A stretch of 50,727 bases of DNA, from contig NZ_MUNF01000072.1 of the NCBI RefSeq assembly GCF_002154555.1, positions 1 through 50,727 on the forward strand. The letters are read 5' to 3'. Origin of the DNA: Streptomyces murinus (GTDB taxonomy: Bacteria > Actinomycetota > Actinomycetes > Streptomycetales > Streptomycetaceae). The translations under genes and the position numbers were made by a program. Under the pieces are notes generated by a model. That model was not told the origin of the DNA. It saw only the letters and a program-made list of their open reading frames with translations, and did not search any database. Below, piece after piece: positions 1-8,297 of this stretch (the first letter of the stretch is position 1; each line of letters opens with the position of its first letter).

Positions 1-2
1 CA

Positions 3-92
3 CGCGGCCTGTGGCTCGCTCCCCGCCCCCTCCACCTCGCGGGCTACCCCGACGACCCGGACGACACCCACATCGTGCGGGGCCTCGACTGA
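3..92 (+). CDS. C-terminal end of an unidentified protein (partial)
   Basis: An open frame enters from the left edge and stops with TGA at 90-92, leaving the last 29 residues, which end in DDTHIVRGLD. Codons are GC-rich in the third position, as expected for coding DNA here. The piece is too short to assign a family. It converges on the LGFP-repeat gene on the opposite strand. Another frame of this stretch is also open, so the call is tentative. Confidence 0.4.
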   Translation, partial: RGLWLAPRPLHLAGYPDDPDDTHIVRGLD

Positions 93-146
93 TCATCCCC
101 CCCGGTGCCGCACGTCGTCCACGGGGACGTGGGGCAGGCGGGGGGG

Positions 147-1190
147 CTACTCTCCCCAGTTGCATCCGGTCTGGAGTGCTTTGCTCGCGTCGTAGGGGAC
201 CATGTCGTAGTGCCAGGCCTCCAGGTCCCAGGTCGCACCGCCCCAGTGGCCGCCGTCGCCGTTGGGGTAGGAGTACGACGCGTGGCAGTACAGCTGCTCG
301 TACGTCGAGTGCATCTCGCCCTCCGTGGCGTGCGGGAACATGAGCGTGTTGGACCAGACCTGCTTCCAGTCGTCCGCCGAGTCGCTGGAAGCGGTGTCCG
401 AGCTCGACGTGCTCGCGAACGCGGCGTCGGTCGGGGTGACATGGGTGGAGCGCTTGTTCTGGTCCGCCAGGTTCATGTAGACCTCGGTCTTCTTCACCCA
501 CTTCGTGTTGGTGATGCCGCCGTAGCCGATGCAAGCGGTGTGGCAGCTTTCGAACGCGTTGGACTGGCCGCCGCTGTACAGGATGTAGCGCCCGGACTGG
601 AAGTTCTGCCGTACGCCCGTGTTGTTGTCTTCGCCGCCTCCGACGTGGTTCTCGTTGAATTCGTCGGACGTCGGGTAGCCGTAGAAACCGCTCTCGTATC
701 CGTTCTGTCCCCACCACCAGCCGGTGAGGCCGTGGACGGCGTGGGCGCCGCTGTACTGGCTCCAGTAGATGGTGCCGCCCTGGAACTGCTGGCGGACGCC
801 GTAGCCGTCGGGATTCGTGATCTCGTCGGTGAGGGGGTAGCCGAGGTAGCCGCGCTCCCAGCCCAGGTCGGCCCAGTGCTGGCGGATCGCGCCCCACACG
901 GCGTGTGCGCCGGTGTCGGGGGTCCAGTAGATCGAGCCGTTGTCGAAGGCCTGGAAGCGGCCGACGCCGTCGGGGGCGCCGAGTTCATCGGTGGTGGGGC
1001 AGCCCAACGACCGCTGGACGCCGGGGGTTTGGGTGTACTCGGTCCAGATGGCGCCGTCCACGGAGTGGGACCCGCAGAAGACTTCGGCGGACGCGGGGGT
1101 GGCACCGATGGTGAGGCCGGCGGTGACCAGGCCGAGGGCGACGATCGGGGCCGCCAGGAGTGTTCCGATACGTCCGAGAGAGGAATGCAT
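147..1190 (-). CDS. secreted LGFP-repeat protein
   Basis: The 347-residue product starts with a Sec signal peptide (basic n-region, hydrophobic core about residues 10-28, ASA cleavage near residue 35). Residues about 45-190 hold three LGFP-type repeats of about 50 residues, seen as LGCPTTDE, LGYPLTDE and YGYPTSDE, each followed by a G-x-IYW segment. LGFP repeats are known from actinobacterial exported proteins, where they are linked to cell-envelope association. The C-terminal 150 residues are a Ser/Thr-, Trp- and Tyr-rich domain with several cysteines that I do not recognise. The likely role is an extracellular or wall-associated protein. No enzymatic motif is visible. It is not in an obvious operon. 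Confidence 0.8.
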   Translation of the reverse strand: MHSSLGRIGTLLAAPIVALGLVTAGLTIGATPASAEVFCGSHSVDGAIWTEYTQTPGVQRSLGCPTTDELGAPDGVGRFQAFDNGSIYWTPDTGAHAVWGAIRQHWADLGWERGYLGYPLTDEITNPDGYGVRQQFQGGTIYWSQYSGAHAVHGLTGWWWGQNGYESGFYGYPTSDEFNENHVGGGEDNNTGVRQNFQSGRYILYSGGQSNAFESCHTACIGYGGITNTKWVKKTEVYMNLADQNKRSTHVTPTDAAFASTSSSDTASSDSADDWKQVWSNTLMFPHATEGEMHSTYEQLYCHASYSYPNGDGGHWGGATWDLEAWHYDMVPYDASKALQTGCNWGE

Positions 1191-1330
1191 GTCTGCGTTC
1201 CTGCCCCGGCCCCGGCTGCACGAAGCCCGCGACCGTCTTCGAGCCGGACTTCAACCAGATGACGACCGGCCCCCGTTCCTCGGCCACCACCCGCCGGTCG
1301 CACGGGGTCGCGGATCTGATGCCCGGCGGC

Positions 1331-1933
1331 TCACGCCTTGATGGGTGCGGCCGACCTGGCGGCCCGCTCGATCTTCGCGCGGTAGGCCGCACGGGCCTCC
1401 TCGTCGATCGGCCGCTCGTTCTCGGCGCGCACCCCGGTCCTGCCGTCGAGGCCCTCGCGCAGGATGTCGGCGTGCCCGGCATGCCGGATGGACTCGCCGA
1501 GGACATGGACCATGACGGCGAACAGGTTCGTGTTGGGACGGGGCTCGGGCCACCACGGCACATGGCCGGGGGCGTCGAGGGGAAGCTCGTCGATCGTCGC
1601 GTCCGAGTGTTCCCATGTACGCCGGTAGAACCCGACGATCTGATCGCGGCTCTCGTCCTCGGCCGCCCACAGATCGCTGCCGTCGTGGTCCTGCCACCGG
1701 GGCAGCGGCTTCGGGGAAGGGCGGTCGAAGACCTCGCCGAAGTACCTGGCCTCGACGGTGGCCACGTGTTTGACCAGGCCGAGGAGGTTGGTACCGGTCG
1801 CCGTCAAAGGCCGGCGGGCGTCGTAGTCGGACAAGCCGTCGAGTTTCCAGAGCAGCGCCTTGCGGTCCCGCCGCAGTCTTCCGTGCAGGCTGTCCTTCGC
1901 GAATTCATCGATCACGCGGCACGAGCCTGCCAT
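1331..1933 (-). CDS. DinB/DUF664-family protein (mycothiol-transferase-like)
   Basis: The 200-residue protein has the four-helix pattern of the DinB-like DUF664 family. Markers are LLGLVKHVATVEARYFG in the first half and a His-rich segment, VLGESIRHAGHADILRE, in the second. These place three histidines where the family binds a divalent metal. Relatives include mycothiol-dependent S-transferases and DNA-damage-inducible DinB proteins, so a detoxification or stress role is likely but the substrate is unknown. The ATG at 1933 is used; a GTG six codons downstream (V-I-D-E-F) is an equally plausible start. The gene stands alone between two same-strand genes. Confidence 0.75.
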   Translation of the reverse strand: MAGSCRVIDEFAKDSLHGRLRRDRKALLWKLDGLSDYDARRPLTATGTNLLGLVKHVATVEARYFGEVFDRPSPKPLPRWQDHDGSDLWAAEDESRDQIVGFYRRTWEHSDATIDELPLDAPGHVPWWPEPRPNTNLFAVMVHVLGESIRHAGHADILREGLDGRTGVRAENERPIDEEARAAYRAKIERAARSAAPIKA

Positions 1934-2078
1934 GGCCTGCTCGTGGTCTCAAGATCCAGTACATGGTCCGCACCGGCCGGCGAAGCCGAGGGCCTGACCG
2001 TCGCCGCTCGTCCGATTCGAGGTTCTCCGTCCGCCGCCGAACGTGGTGGTGGCAGGGAGCACCGGGATCCGGTCCAGG

Positions 2079-3551
2079 TCACCGCCGGCGCACGACGCGT
2101 ACGGTCTTCAGACGCTGGTCGGCGGCGTCGGGGAGGAACATGCCGGCCGCGACTCCGGTGGTCAGATAGTCGAGGACGGGCTGGGTGAGGCGCTCGCCGG
2201 GCAGGACGACAGGGATGCCGGGCGGGTACGGGGTGATCATCTCGGCGGCGATCCTGCCGGCCGCCTCGTCCGTGGGCACCTTCTCGTGCCCGGTGAAGTA
2301 GGCGTCGCGTGGCAGTTGGGCCTGGTCCATCAGCAGGTCGGCGGGGGAGGGGACGGCGACGTGAGGGACGTCCCGCAGATCCGCGGCGTGGGCGGCCAGA
2401 TCGCGCAGGGCGGTGAGCAGGCGCCGGGCGGTCTCGGTGTCGTCCGCGTGGGTGAGCTGCGCGCTGATGCGGCGGTGGTCGAAGAGATGGGTGTCGATGT
2501 GATGGTGTTCGCGGAGCCAATCGGCCGCCCGGTATCCGCTCGTGCCCAGGTCGTGGATGTCCATGACGACCGGGAGAGGGTCGAAGTCGGCGGCGAGGCC
2601 AGGACCGCAGAAGTCGGCGGCGTCGTTCACGTGGATGCCGGCGATCGACTCGATCTCCGAGCGGACGCGGCCGGCCAGGTCGAGCGCGTGGCCGATGAGT
2701 TCGCGGCCGTGCTGGACCATCTGCCGGCGCCAGGCGTCGATCCCCGCGTAGAGCAGGGCGTTGGGGCTGGTCGTGCCGAGCAGGTCCGCGCGTGAGGCCA
2801 GTTCGGCGGGGTCGATGAGGTCGCCCTGGAGATGGAAGACGGACCCTTGTTCCAGGCCGCTGCCCATCTTGTGGATGCTGGTCACGCAGACGTCGGCGCC
2901 CGCGTCCATCGCCCAGGCCGGCAGCGCGTCGTGGAAGGGAAGGTGCGCACCCCATGCCTCGTCCACGATGAGTGGCTTGCCGCGGCGGTGGCAGACGTCG
3001 GCGATGTCCTGGAGCGCTGCCGCCGATCCGTAGGGGGTCGGGCTCGTGACAAGGGCTCCGTCGGCGTCGGGGCAGCGGGCGAAAGCCTCCTCGAAAGCGG
3101 CAGCGGAGGGCGGGTGGGCGATGTGCCGGCCGGCATCCCATCGGGGTTCCACCCAGACCGGTTCGACGCCCGAGAGGATCAGCCCGGCGACGACGGATTT
3201 GTGCGCGTCGCGCCCGACGAGGAGCCGGCTGCCCGGACAGGTCACCGTCAGCATGGCGGCCTTCACCGATAACGAGCTGCCGCAGGTCGAGAAGAACGTG
3301 TGCTCGGCATGCACGGCGTCGGCCATCAGCTGTTCCGCACGTTCCAGCACCCGGCTGCGGGCCAGCCGGTCATCCAGACCCCCGTTGGCCAGGACGTCAC
3401 CGTGGAAGACGGCGTCCCCCAGCACGGCACGCGCACGCGGGTCCGCGCCCCGCGCCTGCTTGTGACCCGGTGGTGTGAAGCCCAGCTCGTCGGCATCGTG
3501 ATACCGGGCGAGTGCGTCAAGGACAGGTGCTTCGTCGTGATTCGACCTCAT
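2079..3551 (-). CDS. Orn/Lys/Arg decarboxylase-family PLP enzyme
   Basis: A fold-type I PLP enzyme of 490 residues. Family features are the N-terminal FTPPGHKQ segment, TFFSTCGSSLSVKAAML for cofactor-phosphate binding, LIVDEAWGAHLPFH with the conserved Asp and His, and SIHKMGSGLEQGS carrying the Schiff-base lysine. The C-terminal part has ITPYPPGIPVVLPGE, typical of the short Gram-positive arginine/lysine decarboxylase group (about 480 residues). It should decarboxylate a basic amino acid to a polyamine precursor; which one cannot be read from sequence. I chose the ATG at 3551 because the homologous region begins there, although the open frame runs further upstream. It is divergent from the dehydrogenase gene. 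Confidence 0.85.
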   Translation of the reverse strand: MRSNHDEAPVLDALARYHDADELGFTPPGHKQARGADPRARAVLGDAVFHGDVLANGGLDDRLARSRVLERAEQLMADAVHAEHTFFSTCGSSLSVKAAMLTVTCPGSRLLVGRDAHKSVVAGLILSGVEPVWVEPRWDAGRHIAHPPSAAAFEEAFARCPDADGALVTSPTPYGSAAALQDIADVCHRRGKPLIVDEAWGAHLPFHDALPAWAMDAGADVCVTSIHKMGSGLEQGSVFHLQGDLIDPAELASRADLLGTTSPNALLYAGIDAWRRQMVQHGRELIGHALDLAGRVRSEIESIAGIHVNDAADFCGPGLAADFDPLPVVMDIHDLGTSGYRAADWLREHHHIDTHLFDHRRISAQLTHADDTETARRLLTALRDLAAHAADLRDVPHVAVPSPADLLMDQAQLPRDAYFTGHEKVPTDEAAGRIAAEMITPYPPGIPVVLPGERLTQPVLDYLTTGVAAGMFLPDAADQRLKTVRVVRRR

Positions 3552-3885
3552 ACCCGTGCGGTGTTCCCCCGACCCCGAGCGACATACCCTCCCTTTCGGC
3601 CGCACGAGTACGCGAGGGGCGGCCCGGAGGCTCGTCGGAGGGGCGGCTCGGAGACTCGCCGCCGGCCAGGGCGGACGGCCCCCCGCTGATCCAGAAGCCG
3701 GTCGAAGCGGCGCGGAAGAGCGGCGGGGGGCTGTCCCGGGCCGGAGCCTTCCGCACGGCACGAGCGAGGTCTCGGTCTTCCTGGCCCGTTTCGTCCGAAA
3801 CGCGGGTGGGGACCCGGCAGGGACGGCAGTGCCGGCTTGTCCGTCGTCCGGTGGGTAGGACCGCCGGAGAAGGAAGGGAGTGATC
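3552..3885. promoter_or_regulatory. divergent intergenic region between the decarboxylase and dehydrogenase genes
   Basis: About 330 bp separate the two divergent start codons and should contain both promoters. The only clear signal is a strong Shine-Dalgarno stretch, AAGGAAGGGAG, at about 3870-3880, just ahead of the ATG at 3886. The minus-strand frame stays open through the region but its composition is not protein-like. I see no convincing -35/-10 pair or operator. Confidence 0.4.
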
Positions 3886-5046
3886 ATGAAGGCCGCGGTA
3901 TACGAAGGACCGCGTACGGTGACGGTCAAGGACGTGCCGGACGCGAAGATCGAGCACCCCTGCGACATCCTCGTCAAGATCACGACCACCAACATCTGCG
4001 GTTCGGACCTGCACATGTACGAGGGGCGTACGTCGTTCGAGACGGGCCGGAGCCTCGGCCACGAGAACCTCGGCGAGGTGGTGGAGGTCGGCTCCGCCGT
4101 CAGCAAGGTGAAGGTCGGGGATTACGTCGTACTGCCGTTCAATATCGCCTGTGGATTCTGCAAGCAGTGTGAGAAGGGCCTGACCAACTACTGCCTGACC
4201 ATGCAGCCGGAACCCGCGCTCGCCGGAGCCGCCTACGGCTTCGCCGAGATGGGGCCCTACCAGGGCGGTCAGGCCGAGTACCTGCGGGTGCCCTACGGCG
4301 ACTTCAACGCCCTGCGGCTGGGCGAGGACGCGGTGGAGCGGCAGAAGGACTACGTGATGCTCGCCGACATCTTCCCGACGGGCTACCACGCCACCGAGAT
4401 GGCCGGTGTCGGCCCGGGAGACCAGACCATCGTCTACGGCGCCGGGCCCGTCGGTCTCATGGCCGCGTACTCGGCGATCCTCAAGGGAGCCGGAAGGGTG
4501 TGGGTGGCGGACCACCACCAGGACCGCCTTCGCAAGGCCGAGGAGATCGGTGCCATCGCGATCGACACGAGCAGTGAGGATCCGGCCGAGGTCGTCAAGG
4601 AGGCGACCCTCGGGCTCGGTGCCGACAACGGCTGCGAGTGCGTCGGATACCAGGCCCACGATTCCGGAGGTCACGAGGACGCCGCTCTCACGCTGAACGG
4701 GCTCATCGACAGTGTCCGCTTCACCGGGTCCCTGGGCGTGGTCGGGGTGTTCCTGCCCGAGGACCCGGGCGGCGCCAAGACGCAGGGCAAGCTGGAAGCC
4801 GAGGGCAAGATTCCCTTCGACTACGGCCTGATGTGGTTCAAGGGGCAGCACATGGGCACCGGCCAGGCGCCCGTGAAGCGGTACAACCGCGCCCTGCGCG
4901 ACCTGATCGCCGGCGGCCGGGCCGAACCCGGCTTCGTCGTCTCCCACGAACTTCCGCTGGACGAGGCGGCGTCGGCGTACGAGCACTTCGACAACCGGGA
5001 CGAGGGCTGGACCAAGGTGATCCTGCACCCCGACGGCCGGCGCTGA
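3886..5046 (+). CDS. zinc-dependent alcohol dehydrogenase, glutathione-independent formaldehyde dehydrogenase type
   Basis: A medium-chain dehydrogenase/reductase of 386 residues. Catalytic zinc ligands lie in ICGSDLHMYEGR and in GHENLGEVVEVG. A structural-zinc cysteine cluster follows (CGFCKQCEKGLTNYC). The Rossmann dinucleotide site is YGAGPVGLMAAYSA. Length and the LTLNGLIDSVRFTGSLGVVGVF segment resemble the formaldehyde-dismutase/glutathione-independent formaldehyde dehydrogenase branch, which oxidises formaldehyde or short aldehydes with NAD. The actual substrate is inferred. The ATG at 3886 sits six bases after a strong ribosome site; an in-frame GTG at 3880 overlaps that site and is less likely. 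Confidence 0.9.
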   Translation: MKAAVYEGPRTVTVKDVPDAKIEHPCDILVKITTTNICGSDLHMYEGRTSFETGRSLGHENLGEVVEVGSAVSKVKVGDYVVLPFNIACGFCKQCEKGLTNYCLTMQPEPALAGAAYGFAEMGPYQGGQAEYLRVPYGDFNALRLGEDAVERQKDYVMLADIFPTGYHATEMAGVGPGDQTIVYGAGPVGLMAAYSAILKGAGRVWVADHHQDRLRKAEEIGAIAIDTSSEDPAEVVKEATLGLGADNGCECVGYQAHDSGGHEDAALTLNGLIDSVRFTGSLGVVGVFLPEDPGGAKTQGKLEAEGKIPFDYGLMWFKGQHMGTGQAPVKRYNRALRDLIAGGRAEPGFVVSHELPLDEAASAYEHFDNRDEGWTKVILHPDGRR

Positions 5047-5049
5047 TCA

Positions 5050-5065
5050 GGTGGGAGGGCCCACC
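5050..5065 (+). terminator. short hairpin after the dehydrogenase gene
   Basis: GGTGGG and CCCACC form a perfect six-base-pair stem with a four-base loop, four bases after the dehydrogenase stop codon. No T-run follows. Streptomyces terminators often lack one, so this is a weak call. Confidence 0.35.
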
Positions 5066-5211
5066 GGTCGTAGACGACCTGCTACGCCGAGTGCGCCGTG
5101 CCGAAGAGCGGTCCAGGTGACTGTGCGGACACGCCGCGCCGCCGCGACGACGGGTCCGACGGACGATCGCCGAGGGCGGGGACTCGGCAGGAGAGCTGCG
5201 AAGGGCTGACC

Positions 5212-5718
5212 GTGCAACACGACGTACTCGGTATCTATCTGAACGACCATTTGGCCGGGGCCACGCTCGGCGCCGGCCTCGCGCGGCACCTGGCCCATCG
5301 TCACAGGCGTGGCACCCGCGCCTCCCTCCTGGAACGCATGGCCGACGAGATCGCCCAGGACCGGCGGACTCTCCTGACGATCATGGACGGGCTCGGCGTA
5401 CCCGCCCACCGCTACAAGGTGATCGCGGGGTGGACCGCGGAGCGGCTGCGCCGGCTGAAACCCAACGGCGTCCTGCGCCGGCACTCCGGCCTCGACACGG
5501 TCATGGAACTCGAGACCCTGCGCCTGGGGATCGAAGGGAAGTCCCTGCTCTGGCTCACCCTGCTCGCACTGGCTCCGCAACGGACCGAACTGGACGGGGC
5601 ACAGCTGCACGATCTGCTCGACCGCGCGCGCAACCAGCTTGACGTGGTGGAAGATCTGCGCCGTACGGCCGCAGCCGCCGTCTTCCACCCGGGCGCGCCG
5701 GGTGTACGACGGGTGTGA
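5212..5718 (+). CDS. helical hypothetical protein
   Basis: The 168-residue product is almost entirely predicted helix, begins with VQHDVLGIYLNDHLAGATLG and contains many Glu, Arg, His and Leu residues. The pattern (helix with NDHLAGAT, ERMADEIAQDRRTLLTIM, then GWTAERLRRLKPNG) suggests a small four-helix or ferritin-like bundle, but I do not recognise a named family with certainty. The GTG at 5212 is preferred because AAGGG lies seven bases upstream and the preceding in-frame codons read as non-coding. It follows the dehydrogenase gene by 165 bp on the same strand. No signal peptide or membrane segment is seen. Confidence 0.65.
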   Translation: MQHDVLGIYLNDHLAGATLGAGLARHLAHRHRRGTRASLLERMADEIAQDRRTLLTIMDGLGVPAHRYKVIAGWTAERLRRLKPNGVLRRHSGLDTVMELETLRLGIEGKSLLWLTLLALAPQRTELDGAQLHDLLDRARNQLDVVEDLRRTAAAAVFHPGAPGVRRV

Positions 5719-6074
5719 TCCTGGGTCAGACCTCCGAACCACTCGCGTACGTCGCAGGGGAAGGCGAGCGCTTGGCGCAAGCCCTCGGCCTGCACCACAC
5801 CGGCGAGAGGGCGGGCGAGCCCTGGGGGCGTCGTCTCGGCGGGCTTGAGCAGCTGGACCCTCATGTGTCGGTACGTGCGTTCGAGTGCCGCCTCGCGGAT
5901 CCCGGCGGCCCGCGCGGCGAGATCCGCCGACGGCAGGGCGGAGACGGTGCCGGTCGGCCGGGCCGCGCCGGACGGGTCCGCGAGGGCGAATACCGGTCCA
6001 GCACCCCGTGCAGTCCCACGATGAGACCCGTGCAGTCCCACGATGACAGTGGCGTCCGGACCGGTATCACTCAT
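5719..6074 (-). pseudogene. uncertain coding remnant containing a 22-bp duplication
   Basis: A minus-strand frame starting MSDTGPDATVIVGLHG has strong third-position G/C through about 5720, with helix-like stretches such as LAARAAGIREAALERTYRHM. It is unlike the neighbouring proteins and runs on antisense into the 5212-5718 gene. Near its start a 22-base unit is duplicated head to tail (about 6005-6048), which shifts frame between the VIVGLHG motif and the rest. The opening resembles the start of a universal stress protein, but the remainder does not. It may be a small unknown gene or a decayed one. Confidence 0.25.
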
Positions 6075-6134
6075 GGTCGTACTCCTGGACCACGTGGACG
6101 GAAACGCCGAACCAGCACCGGCGGTTGTCGTTGC

Positions 6135-6986
6135 TCAGCGGTGGTACGCGGATGACGCGATCTCGATGAAGGATCGGATCAACGGGTTGGTGTCACCCTC
6201 GTTCCACACCGCCACCACTCGGCTCCGCGGCATGTCGGTCAGCGGTACCACGGCCAGCTCCGTGGGCAGGTCGTGTCCGAGCGGGGCCAGGCCGACCGTG
6301 CCGTTCCACAGCACGGCTTGCAGGCATTCCTGGACGGTGCGCACGACCGGGCCCTCGCGCGGCCTGCCACCGTTCCAGTACGACTGCCAGATCGGGTCGG
6401 TGTCCTGCGGGAACTGGAACCAGCGGCGGTCGCTCAGCTCGGCGAGCAGCAGCCCGTCGCGGTCGGCCAGCGGATCGTCGGCGCGCAGGACCACACCGAC
6501 CGGATCGGTCCGCAGCGCACGCGCCGTCAGCGCCGTCACGTCGAACGGCGCCCGGGTGAGGGCGACATCGACCAGTCCGGCGCGCAGCCCGCACGTCGGG
6601 TCGGTCAGGTCCGTGTCGCGGACGCGGATGTCGATGCCGGGGTGGTGGCGGCTGAAGTCGGCGGCCAGCCTGGCCACTCCCGGGTCGGTGCCGTCGCCCA
6701 GGATGCCGATGGTGATGGTCGCGACGCCGGCCGCCGCGCTCACGCGTACCCGGACGCGGTCGGCATGGTCGAGCAGGGCCCGCGCCTCGTCGAGCAACAC
6801 CGTGCCCACCACAGTGAGCGTGACACCGGCGGGCGAGCGGACGAGGAGCAGGGCGCCGACGTCGGCCTCCAACTGCTTGATCGCCCGGCTCAGGGGCGGC
6901 TGGCTCATGTGCAGCCGGGTGGCGGCCCGGCCGAAGTGCAGTTCCTCGGCGACCGCCACGAAGTAGCGCAAGGTCCGTAGCTCCAC
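6135..6986 (-). CDS. LysR-family transcriptional regulator
   Basis: The 283-residue protein has an N-terminal winged helix-turn-helix of LysR type (residues 1-60: VELRTLRYFVAVAEELHF, then MSQPPLSRAIKQLEADVG). A two-lobed effector domain of periplasmic-binding-protein fold covers about residues 90-283. The GTG at 6986 is chosen because LysR proteins start directly at ELRxLRYF and no other start codon lies close. It is divergent from the cupin gene, with a dyad-symmetric site in between, so it probably controls the cupin gene and itself. The inducer is unknown. Confidence 0.9.
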   Translation of the reverse strand: MELRTLRYFVAVAEELHFGRAATRLHMSQPPLSRAIKQLEADVGALLLVRSPAGVTLTVVGTVLLDEARALLDHADRVRVRVSAAAGVATITIGILGDGTDPGVARLAADFSRHHPGIDIRVRDTDLTDPTCGLRAGLVDVALTRAPFDVTALTARALRTDPVGVVLRADDPLADRDGLLLAELSDRRWFQFPQDTDPIWQSYWNGGRPREGPVVRTVQECLQAVLWNGTVGLAPLGHDLPTELAVVPLTDMPRSRVVAVWNEGDTNPLIRSFIEIASSAYHR

Positions 6987-6993
6987 GCTGCGA

Positions 6994-7012
6994 CGATACC
7001 CGTGAGGTATCG
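6994..7012. promoter_or_regulatory. LysR-type operator (T-N11-A palindrome)
   Basis: CGATACC and GGTATCG form a perfect seven-base inverted repeat around a five-base centre. The inner T at 6997 and A at 7009 give the T-N11-A spacing of LysR boxes. It begins eight bases from the LysR start codon and 56 bases from the cupin start, the usual position for a shared regulatory site. The symmetry extends imperfectly outwards (TGCGACG on the left, GTCGCA on the right). Confidence 0.65.
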
Positions 7013-7067
7013 GCGTCGCAGGACAGGTCTTGGACAGCCCCGGGGGCTCGGCGGTGAACTCGTGGGC

Positions 7068-7562
7068 ATGACCGAAGAGGCGAAGAGCAGCGAGCCGCAG
7101 CCCAGCCCCGCCGTGTCGGTGACGGGGCCCGGCGACGGCGAGGTGATCGTCCTGGGCACCACGCGCATGCGGATCCTGGAGGACGGCAGCAGCACCGGGC
7201 ACCGCCTCGCGATCGCCGAGTCCGTCCTCGCCCCGCACACCCAGGGACCGCCGCAACACCGCCACGCCCGACACGACGAGGGCTTCTACGTCCTGTCGGG
7301 CACCGTGCGGTTCACCGTGGGGGACGAGGACTACGACGCCGGCGCGGGCACACTCGTGATGGTTCCGCCCGGCACCCCGCACACCTTCGCCAACCCGACC
7401 GACCAACCCGCCGTCATGCTCAGCACGTTCACCCCCGACCTGTACGTGCAGTACTTCCGGGACCTCCAGGCGGTACTCGCCTCCGGCCGCCCGCTGACGG
7501 CCCAGGCCAACATCGACGCGATGAGCCGCTACGCGACCGAGCCCGCCACCGACCTCAACTGA
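7068..7562 (+). CDS. cupin-domain protein, quercetinase-like
   Basis: The 164-residue protein has one cupin barrel. Motif 1 is seen as PPQHRHARHDEGFYVLSG and motif 2 as VPPGTPHTFANP, giving the His-x-His, Glu and His metal ligands. Relatives are small metal-binding cupins, including quercetin-2,3-dioxygenase-like and regulatory or isomerase cupins. The reaction cannot be assigned. The ATG at 7068 is used; codons upstream are Arg-rich and overlap the operator. Being divergent from a LysR gene suggests a substrate-inducible enzyme. Confidence 0.85.
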   Translation: MTEEAKSSEPQPSPAVSVTGPGDGEVIVLGTTRMRILEDGSSTGHRLAIAESVLAPHTQGPPQHRHARHDEGFYVLSGTVRFTVGDEDYDAGAGTLVMVPPGTPHTFANPTDQPAVMLSTFTPDLYVQYFRDLQAVLASGRPLTAQANIDAMSRYATEPATDLN

Positions 7563-7655
7563 AGCCGCGGGCACCGCAGGGCGCCGGCCGTCGAGCGAAC
7601 GCCGTCCGTACGATCAAGTTCGACAACTCGTTCGACTGTGACAGCGAGGGGCGAC

Positions 7656-7790
7656 ATGCCGGAGAACGTTCAATGGTTCGTGGACCGGTACACCTGGCAG
7701 GACCAGCGGGTCATCAGCTCGGAGGCCGACCTGCCCCGTATCCTGGCTCCGCTCATCGAACTCGTCGGGGGATCCGCCGACCAGGGGTGA
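7656..7790 (+). CDS. small hypothetical protein, 44 residues
   Basis: An ATG at 7656 follows a good ribosome site (GCGAGGGGCGAC) and opens a 44-residue frame, MPENVQWFVDRYTWQDQ at the start, ending with TGA at 7788-7790. Composition is protein-like (Trp, acidic residues, amphipathic C-terminal helix LPRILAPLIELVGG). It precedes the VOC gene by 66 bp on the same strand. I do not recognise a family. It could be an intact small protein or the surviving start of a longer one. Confidence 0.5.
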   Translation: MPENVQWFVDRYTWQDQRVISSEADLPRILAPLIELVGGSADQG

Positions 7791-7856
7791 GGAAAACCTG
7801 CGGCCCACCGGCTCCGTCCCAGGGGCATCAGAGGTGGCGAAGAAGGGGCGACCATC

Positions 7857-8297
7857 ATGGCGATTCAGCGGATGGACAACGTCGGCATCGTCGTCGACGA
7901 CCTGGATGCCGCCATCGCGTTCTTCGTGGAACTCGGTATGGAACTGGAGGGCCGGGCGGAGGTCGAGGGCCGCTTCGCCGACCGGTGCACCGGACTCGAC
8001 GGCGTCCGCTGCGACATCGCGATGGTCCGGACCCCTGACGGTCACAGTCGGCTGGAACTGGCGAAGTACCGCAGCCCCGCGGCGGTCAGCGCGGGACCGC
8101 GCAACCGACCGCACAACGTTCTGGGCACGCACCGCGTCATGTTCGCCGTCGACGACATCGAGGACACCGTCGCCCGCCTGCGCCCGCACGGCGCCGAACT
8201 CCTGGGCGAGATCGCCCGGTTCGAGGACAGCTATCTGCTCTGCTACGTCCGCGGCCCGGAGGGCATCATCGTCGGACTGGCCGAGCAACTGCACTGA
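7857..8297 (+). CDS. VOC-family (glyoxalase/bleomycin-resistance fold) protein
   Basis: The 146-residue product begins with MDNVGIVVDDLDAAIAFFVELG, the signature first strand and helix of a VOC module. A second module follows from HRVMFAVDDIEDTVARL to YLLCYVRGPEGIIVGLAEQL, with the terminal EG-I-x-xLAE glutamate typical of metal-binding members. Family members act as glyoxalase I, extradiol dioxygenases, epimerases or drug-binding proteins. Nothing here selects one. The ribosome site AAGAAGGGGCG precedes the ATG. A GGAAGC simple repeat begins at the stop codon. Confidence 0.85.
   Translation: MAIQRMDNVGIVVDDLDAAIAFFVELGMELEGRAEVEGRFADRCTGLDGVRCDIAMVRTPDGHSRLELAKYRSPAAVSAGPRNRPHNVLGTHRVMFAVDDIEDTVARLRPHGAELLGEIARFEDSYLLCYVRGPEGIIVGLAEQLH

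Noticed and set aside
105-1262. Long plus-strand frame over the LGFP gene
   Set aside because: It is the antisense shadow of the minus-strand LGFP-repeat gene. Its translation is Val/Gly/Ala/Arg-rich with no motif, whereas the minus strand has a signal peptide and repeats.
3517-5028. 503-codon minus-strand frame over the dehydrogenase gene
   Set aside because: It mirrors the zinc dehydrogenase codons. The plus strand carries conserved zinc and Rossmann motifs and the ribosome site.
5715-6155. Plus-strand frame starting MILGQTSEPLAYV
   Set aside because: It is antisense to the more coding-like minus-strand frame and has no ribosome site or motif.
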